DNA from: a virus
IMG/VR virus record: IMGVR_UViG_3300035698_006880
Span: 1-43,917 of that record
Strand: one strand, 5' to 3'
DNA length: 43,917 nucleotides
Shown here: piece after piece, positions 39,697 to 43,917 of the stretch
How positions within the stretch are numbered: position 1 is the first letter of the stretch
Layout of the letters: every line of letters starts with the position of its first letter
Translations under genes and position numbers: made by a program
Notes under the pieces: generated by a model
What the model was told of the DNA's origin: nothing
Databases searched by the model: none
What the model saw: the letters and a program-made list of their open reading frames with translations, nothing else

Positions 39697-39999
39697 TTAA
39701 ATACCCAACTTAGTCTTGTTTCTGTAGACTAATCTAATAGCAGTTCTCGAGGCTCTTTGACGAACTCCTGACGGTCTACTTCCTCCATCGAAAGCACTTA
39801 ATGGAGAATCTGGCTCGTTGATATAGTAAGATAAAGCAGCCAGATCTTTTTCGTGAATTGGAGCGTTTAAATTATCTGTGCGACTCCTAGCTCCAAGCGT
39901 CTTTTTATTAGCCTCATACTGTGCGTACATTTTGGCTAATTCTTCCGCTGACATAAATCTTTCTAAAACAGCAAGTGAAAATACTTTTTGTGATGACAT
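39697..39999 (-). CDS. 100-aa protein at the end of the amidoligase operon
   Basis: MSSQKVFSLAVLERFMSAEELAKMYAQYE..., helical N-terminal half; the second half (ALSYYINEPDSPLSAFDGGSRPSGVRQRASRTAIRLVYRNKTK) is Arg/Ser-rich. Ribosome site AAAGGAGGTGAATA resembles that of the capsid gene. Position directly after the amidotransferase suggests a shared pathway, possibly as a substrate or adaptor. No family recognised. Confidence 0.55.
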   Translation of the reverse strand: MSSQKVFSLAVLERFMSAEELAKMYAQYEANKKTLGARSRTDNLNAPIHEKDLAALSYYINEPDSPLSAFDGGSRPSGVRQRASRTAIRLVYRNKTKLGI

Positions 40000-41190
40000 T
40001 TAATATTCACCTCCTTTCCTTGAATTTTGTTTAGCAACTGTCCATTTATGGGTTTGTTCAAGAATAATTTGATCCAACATTGGCACCGAGTAATAAAAGT
40101 AAGTTGGTTCGTCAACATAAGTCTCGTTATGACAACGATTACAAATCGGTCTTTCTGAGCTCTTAGAAATCCAGGCTGGAGCAATAATATATCCTCTTTC
40201 ATTTATAAATAGTTTTCCGCATAGCTCACAACCACAGAAAATCCTACAATAAATATCAATATCAGTTAAAAAGATAGGTTCATCAACCTCTTCTACAATT
40301 TCTTCTACAACCTGCAAATCTCGACCATTATCAATTACTTCTTCAACAGGTAATCTCTCTTGTTCCTTGTAGTTTGGATCTTTTATCCACTTCATTCTTT
40401 TACGATTCCACGTCCAGCCCTTTTCACCATAATGACTTACAAAGTTCTTTGTTACAGTTCTTGTTTTTGCCACCTGATACTCTTTAAAGTTAACAGGAGT
40501 ACTATTAAATTTTAAAGAATCTTTCAAAACATAGACAAAATCTTCATTGGGTTCAAACATAAAATAATCATCATGCCTTAAAATTGCTCTTAGTAAAATT
40601 CTTAAAGCAATTTCTGTAGAGGCCCAAAAGACGGTCCCCAATTCCTCAACCCTAGCAAAGTGCAGAGGATTTGTGTGTCTTACAAAATACATCTCCCTAG
40701 AATTAGGCAAATGATTCCATGTAATTGCAAAATGTCCTCTTAACTTAGCAAAGCTTCTTTTGTAATTATTCCTATATTTATTTAAGAGTTCAAAAATTAC
40801 CTCACTATCTACTTCTACCTTGCTATTTATTTGTAGGTAATTTGATACCCAACCATTATGAGCACCCACCACAACCCCCTTAGTAAATGGATGAGCGTTT
40901 TTATGGGAAACTACACCAGTAGTAGCAAGGCGAGTGTGACCAATAATAACGTCTGGTCTTTCATAAAGCAGACTAAGAAACTTAGGATTACTAACTAGAT
41001 CTGTAGCTGTCCACGCTCTCTTAAATGTCTTTACATACTTACGCCCTTTATTTCCAATACAAGCAATACCAGCAGACTGATCTCCTCTTTCCTGCATGGC
41101 TATAGCCAACCCCTCGATGATGGCATTTCTCTTTCTTATCTCTCCCCGATTCAAGTTCTTATTAGAATAGCAACCAAATAAACCGCACAG
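40000..41190 (-). CDS. Class II glutamine amidotransferase with CUG start
   Basis: 396 aa if started at CTG 41190. The product then begins (M)-CGLFGCYSNKN, placing the N-terminal nucleophile Cys at position 2 as in all class II GATases. Other family landmarks: QERGDQSAGIA, GHTRLATTG (substrate-binding Arg), GAHNG (oxyanion Asn/Gly) and EVDSEVIFELL (conserved Asp). A C-terminal zinc-ribbon-like CGCELCGKLF...CNRCHN follows (about 310-345). GAGAGG lies 6 nt before the CTG; an in-frame stop upstream and no ATG/GTG/TTG before the Cys leave CTG as the only sensible start. Expected to release ammonia from glutamine for a partner enzyme; the neighbouring amidoligase is the obvious partner. Confidence 0.8.
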   Translation of the reverse strand: MCGLFGCYSNKNLNRGEIRKRNAIIEGLAIAMQERGDQSAGIACIGNKGRKYVKTFKRAWTATDLVSNPKFLSLLYERPDVIIGHTRLATTGVVSHKNAHPFTKGVVVGAHNGWVSNYLQINSKVEVDSEVIFELLNKYRNNYKRSFAKLRGHFAITWNHLPNSREMYFVRHTNPLHFARVEELGTVFWASTEIALRILLRAILRHDDYFMFEPNEDFVYVLKDSLKFNSTPVNFKEYQVAKTRTVTKNFVSHYGEKGWTWNRKRMKWIKDPNYKEQERLPVEEVIDNGRDLQVVEEIVEEVDEPIFLTDIDIYCRIFCGCELCGKLFINERGYIIAPAWISKSSERPICNRCHNETYVDEPTYFYYSVPMLDQIILEQTHKWTVAKQNSRKGGEY

Positions 41191-41241
41191 ATTTACCTCT
41201 CTTTCTTTTGATTAGTTAATAATGTAAACAATCCACACATT

Positions 41242-42723
41242 TTAGAACGTCCTTCCTGAAATTCTTCTCTCTCGCTGTCCTAGGCTTACTTCTTTTCTTC
41301 TAGTTTGATCTCTTTTAAAGCCATTAATCCTTGAAGTTATATATCTACTGACAGGATCTTTTAACTCTAGGGTTTTAAAAACTTTATCTAGTGTTTCATC
41401 ATTAAAATCAGCTTGAGCAATTGACTTAATTACATCATCGTCATATTTTTCAACAGCATAATCAACAACAGAGGTAATAAGAGAGGCCCAATTAAAAATC
41501 TTTTTTGGATCAATTGTTCCTGCGTGATGTCTAAACTCAACCGTTTTACGATAATATATAGAGTGAATGTTAAGACCATAATATCTAGTATCATCTTGGT
41601 GGTGACGCATCCTGCTTGCCACACCACTAGAAGAACTTGATTTATACCACTTTTTTTCAAAGTCATAATCATACTTTTTAATCTTCATTACTCCATCAAA
41701 ACTATCAAAGCCATACCCTTTAGTTAGGGGATAACAATAACGATTTCCTCTCCTAGATAGTGGATTCATAGCAAAAAACATTTCCTCTATGGCAAATACC
41801 GTTCTAAATAGGTTAACTCTAAGTTGATGTTTTGCAAACAAATCTTTAGCAGCAATATGAACGTGTAGGCCACAAGATGAGTTAATCCGAAACCCTGCTT
41901 CAGTTAAGGTTTTGCAAACTTTCTTTATATGATTTTCAAACGCCAAGCCTTTTCTTGGACAAGTCAAAACTTCAGTTGGTTCTTTTCCCGATAAACTTGC
42001 ATCATCTTTAACTCCACAACCTAAGTTTTTCCTATCATTAACATCTAGGAATTTATATCTACTTCCCCCAACACACTCTAGCTCACAGCCCACAAGTCTA
42101 TCTGTGGTGATTAACTTCCCTTTAGTTACTGTAATTCTAGGAGAGGCAAAGTTAATTGTGGCCTCACATCTATGTCCATCGCTTTTACAATAAGGACAGG
42201 TATTATAATCACAAAACCTACAACGAGTCTGCTTATTTTTAAAAAAGTACTTACTACAATAGTCGCAATGTCTTAGCTCGTTAGCACAGGAACCGCAGAG
42301 TTTATGTTCTACCTTATCTATGGTGTAAGATTTTATGCTGACGCAATAATTCTTACAAAGAGTGCATTGTTTAATATCTACGCCAACAAGACACTTTGGA
42401 CAATAGTGACGAAACGAATAACCACTGAAAACTTTTTTACAAAGACTCCTTTTGACAATCTCACTACACTTTTTACACCTTCTATAAAGCTGAGTCGCAC
42501 AATGATTACAAAATTTAGTATGAGGAAGTTTTGTCTCCCAAGCCTTTATATGAATACGATAACCTCTCTCACATTTATCACATTTTTTGGACAAATGACT
42601 CTCTGGTTTTCCCATATGAAGACACTCTCCAGGAAACACAGACTTCCAATCCACTCCACCAGACTCATCGTGATACTCCACGGAAGGAGCAGACATAACA
42701 ATCTCCTCTACATTAATCGGCAT
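41242..42723 (-). CDS. Zinc-ribbon amidoligase (COOH-NH2 ligase family)
   Basis: 493 aa. Residues ~34-186 contain about five zinc-ribbon/treble-clef pairs (CDKC...FCNHC, CKKC...YCPKC, CTLC...CGSC, CDYC...CRFC, CPYC...). Residues ~205-425 match the putative amidoligase family related to glutamine synthetase and gamma-glutamylcysteine ligase: GCELE (212-216), CGVKDDASL (236-243), EVLTCP (251-256), the metal-site GLHVHI (285-290) and TVEFRHHAGTIDPKKIFNW (394-412). Such enzymes join carboxyl and amino groups using ATP. Upstream ribosome site AAGGAGG. Substrate unknown; ribbons suggest a nucleic-acid or protein partner. Confidence 0.8.
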   Translation of the reverse strand: MPINVEEIVMSAPSVEYHDESGGVDWKSVFPGECLHMGKPESHLSKKCDKCERGYRIHIKAWETKLPHTKFCNHCATQLYRRCKKCSEIVKRSLCKKVFSGYSFRHYCPKCLVGVDIKQCTLCKNYCVSIKSYTIDKVEHKLCGSCANELRHCDYCSKYFFKNKQTRCRFCDYNTCPYCKSDGHRCEATINFASPRITVTKGKLITTDRLVGCELECVGGSRYKFLDVNDRKNLGCGVKDDASLSGKEPTEVLTCPRKGLAFENHIKKVCKTLTEAGFRINSSCGLHVHIAAKDLFAKHQLRVNLFRTVFAIEEMFFAMNPLSRRGNRYCYPLTKGYGFDSFDGVMKIKKYDYDFEKKWYKSSSSSGVASRMRHHQDDTRYYGLNIHSIYYRKTVEFRHHAGTIDPKKIFNWASLITSVVDYAVEKYDDDVIKSIAQADFNDETLDKVFKTLELKDPVSRYITSRINGFKRDQTRRKEVSLGQRERRISGRTF

Positions 42724-42826
42724 ACCTAACCTCCTTCTCTATCTCTTCGAGGTTTGAAAGTTCTTGTTCGTAATTAATTTGGGGGAGAATAAAATCTAAG
42801 AAATCTATTGCCTCAATAGTTGTCAT
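42713..42826 (-). CDS. 37-aa acidic peptide heading the amidoligase operon
   Basis: MTTIEAIDFLDFILPQINYEQELSN..., rich in Glu/Asp and helical, ending EEIEKEVRYAD. Strong ribosome site AAGGAGGCATC before ATG 42826; overlaps the amidoligase start by 11 nt. Its place and acidic side chains make it a candidate peptide substrate or regulator of the ligase (inference). Confidence 0.5.
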   Translation of the reverse strand: MTTIEAIDFLDFILPQINYEQELSNLEEIEKEVRYAD

Positions 42827-42854
42827 GATGCCTCCTTGAAATTGATAATAGCTT

Positions 42855-42883
42855 ACTTTACATAAATTACACCACCCTGTCAA
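42855..42883 (-). promoter_or_regulatory. Leftward promoter of the amidoligase operon
   Basis: Consensus TTGACA (42883-42878), 17-nt spacer, TAAAGT (42860-42855); a start near 42848 leaves a ~20-nt leader with AAGGAGG. The -35 touches operator-like copy D. Confidence 0.65.
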
Positions 42884-42895
42884 TAGACACTTTAC
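42882..42895 (+). promoter_or_regulatory. Operator-like motif, copy D, between divergent promoters
   Basis: AATAGACACTTTAC on the plus strand. It overlaps both the leftward -35 and the rightward -35 (TTTACA 42891-42896), so one bound regulator could control both directions. Confidence 0.6.
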
Positions 42896-42919
42896 AGCTA
42901 TTAGTTTTTGATGTATAGT
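42891..42919 (+). promoter_or_regulatory. Rightward promoter of the 42929 gene
   Basis: TTTACA (42891-42896), 17-nt spacer, TATAGT (42914-42919), ending 9 nt before ATG 42929, so the mRNA is leaderless or nearly so. Confidence 0.6.
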
Positions 42920-42928
42920 AAACACAAT

Positions 42929-43150
42929 ATGAAACAACTACCTAAATTCACCGATACACACTGGGATTGGTTAGAAGAATACTTAGAAGAAGTTAAAATT
43001 GAACTTAGGAGAGGTGGTAAGACTTATAAACTCCCAGGTAAAATTCTTGTTGATATTTTAAAAGGTATGAAAAAAAGCTATCGCAAACAATCCAAACACC
43101 ATCAAACATTTGGCACTAAGATTAATAAAAATGGAATAACCAATTTATGA
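42929..43150 (+). CDS. Small basic protein, 73 aa
   Basis: MKQLPKFTDTHWDWLEEYLEEVKIELRR..., helical N-terminal part then Lys-rich. ATG 42929 chosen because the promoter -10 lies immediately before it. Divergent from the amidoligase operon with a shared operator-like site, a typical regulator position, but no DNA-binding domain is recognised. The frame continues past its TGA into an HNH-like fragment. Confidence 0.5.
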   Translation: MKQLPKFTDTHWDWLEEYLEEVKIELRRGGKTYKLPGKILVDILKGMKKSYRKQSKHHQTFGTKINKNGITNL

Positions 43151-43306
43151 AAGAGATATGAATGGTCAAGAAAAAACCATATTATAAGTAGAAAAAGGGC
43201 TGATTGGCAACAACTATGCAGGGGATGTCATATGAGATATGATTATAAAAACGGACTAAGAGCACTACCGTATTCTAAAAAGAAACATGCCAAGAAAACC
43301 ATCTAA
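43151..43306 (+). pseudogene. HNH-like fragment in frame after a TGA
   Basis: After the TGA at 43148-43150 the same frame continues with YEWSRKNHIISRKRADWQQLCRGCHMRYDYKNG, the second half of an HNH/zinc endonuclease, to TAA 43304. There is no start codon before the HNH motif and the upstream Cys pair is missing. It is most simply a broken HNH gene joined to the 73-aa frame. Confidence 0.45.
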
Positions 43307-43664
43307 AAAAACTCTCAAAGCAAAATGTGATCGTTTATTTTCACAATTAATAAGATCTATAGAAAAATGCGAGTGGTGCAATAGAGAGAATCTTAGACTA
43401 GAAGCTGCACATATTTTTAGTAGGAGATACCTTAATACTAGGTGGTCAAAATTAAACTGTATAAGTTTATGCTCGGCATGTCATCGTAAGGCCCATGATA
43501 AGCCAGTAGAATTTGTTGAGTGGCTTAGGGAGCATCTAGGAATCGAAGTCTACGAAGAATTACGCAGAGAAAGTCAAAAAATAAAGAAGATGACCGAATC
43601 TGATTATTTAGAATTAATAGAAAAATTAAAGGAAAAAAATGAAACTAGAGAAAATATGTTTTAG
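43287..43664 (+). CDS. NinG/HNH-like nuclease
   Basis: 125 aa: basic N-terminus, CEWCNRENLRLEAAHIFSRRYLNTRWSKLNCISLCSACHRKAHD (about 28-71) with the two Cys pairs and HNH-type His residues, then VEFVEWLREHLG and a charged helix. This is the layout of NinG/Rap-type or free HNH nucleases involved in phage recombination or packaging. Overlaps the following gene by 26 nt. Confidence 0.75.
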   Translation: MPRKPSKKTLKAKCDRLFSQLIRSIEKCEWCNRENLRLEAAHIFSRRYLNTRWSKLNCISLCSACHRKAHDKPVEFVEWLREHLGIEVYEELRRESQKIKKMTESDYLELIEKLKEKNETRENMF

Positions 43665-43821
43665 TTGTCCGCCAGAAGTACAAAAAGCTTGTGCTAATGC
43701 CCTGCCTCAACTAGGTGGTACTGTGTGTGATATTTTAAAAGAAGGAGACATTACTTTAAAACAAAGAGATGGCCATGTAACTGTAAGCGATGGTGAAGTT
43801 ACTTTAACAGTGAGGGATTAA
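43639..43821 (+). CDS. Small protein, 60 aa
   Basis: MKLEKICFSCPPEVQKACANALPQLGGTVCDILKEGDITLKQRDGHVTVSD..., ending in a short beta-rich stretch. Unknown. Ribosome site AAAGGAAA upstream. Confidence 0.55.
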   Translation: MKLEKICFSCPPEVQKACANALPQLGGTVCDILKEGDITLKQRDGHVTVSDGEVTLTVRD

Positions 43822-43917
43822 CTTCCCAACCTCACATTCCTAATCGTAAATTCAACTCCATGAAATTCTCTATCTACTGTTCCATCAGGTTTTAATTCCC
43901 ACTCGTTAATTGGAGGA
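43818..43917 (-). CDS. C-terminal end of a leftward gene
   Basis: The last 32 residues of a gene entering from the right edge (..NEWELKPDGTVDREFHGVEFTIRNVRLGS), converging on and overlapping the 60-aa plus-strand gene by 4 nt. Too short to identify. Confidence 0.5.
   Translation of the reverse strand, partial: PPINEWELKPDGTVDREFHGVEFTIRNVRLGS

Noticed and set aside
39655-39732. 25-codon plus-strand frame after GAGGCATC
   Set aside because: The ribosome site can pair with CCTCA downstream, the frame runs into the antisense of the 100-aa gene, and there is no convincing promoter with 17-nt spacing.
1-43917. UGA recoding (alternative genetic code)
   Set aside because: Many genes end in TGA with ATGA overlaps and normal lengths, and no frame of a recognisable gene is interrupted by several in-frame TGA codons.
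1-43917. CRISPR array or tRNA genes
   Set aside because: No regularly spaced repeat array and no cloverleaf with a recognisable T-arm and acceptor stem was found by eye; a tRNAscan run would be decisive.
1-43917. Lysogeny module
   Set aside because: No integrase, excisionase or classic CI-like repressor is seen. The small putative regulators (RHH at 19610, HTH-like at 38117) do not by themselves show a temperate lifestyle.

Overview
The window is part of a tailed double-stranded DNA phage genome (Caudoviricetes). It carries terminase, portal, scaffold, major capsid, tail-tube/adaptor and fibre-like genes, a muramidase-type lysin, a recombination and replication block, and no bacterial housekeeping genes. 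The T7 gp11/gp12-like adaptor and tubular proteins, and the absence of any tail-tape-measure or sheath gene, suggest a podovirus-like virion. The DNA is visibly AT-rich. Genes use the standard code, canonical AGGAGG ribosome sites and sigma70-type promoters. Nothing in the window fixes the host. No integrase and no tRNA genes were seen, and both ends are cut inside a gene.

Nearly everything is read leftward (minus strand). From right to left (order of transcription): (1) 42.8-39.6 kb, an early-looking operon with a 37-aa peptide, a zinc-ribbon/amidoligase protein, a class II glutamine amidotransferase and a 100-aa protein; (2) 39.6-36.4 kb, a replication initiator with a structured leader and internal iteron-like repeats, a Rad52-like annealing protein and small genes; (3) 36.4-24.2 kb, a glycan/methylation cassette with seven glycosyltransferases, a CDP-paratose-2-epimerase-like enzyme, two small-molecule-type methyltransferases, one DNA methyltransferase and three HNH genes; (4) 24-20 kb, a ParB-methyltransferase fusion, the small terminase, and a large terminase that is split in two by a zinc-finger gene; (5) 20-16.5 kb, small genes and the portal; (6) 16.4-13.6 kb, scaffold and capsid; (7) 13.6-0 kb, an extra glycosyltransferase, fibre/adaptor/tubular proteins, large internal virion proteins and the lysin. 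A few plus-strand genes (1419, 2347, 2555, 8190, 42929, 43287, 43639) have their own promoters or lie at the edges.

Three regulatory patterns recur. First, several isolated genes have a -10 box ending 6-9 nt before the ATG, implying leaderless mRNAs. Second, a 14-bp motif (AATAGACACTTTAC and variants) overlaps four promoters and looks like an operator. Third, three units show promoter, then intrinsic terminator, then a T-run that abuts an ATG, suggesting attenuation or antitermination.

The most unusual content is the amidoligase plus class II amidotransferase pair, in which the amidotransferase apparently starts at a CUG codon that places its catalytic Cys at position 2. Together with the large glycosyltransferase cassette it suggests that the phage chemically modifies proteins, cell wall, virion or DNA in ways that cannot be assigned from sequence alone.
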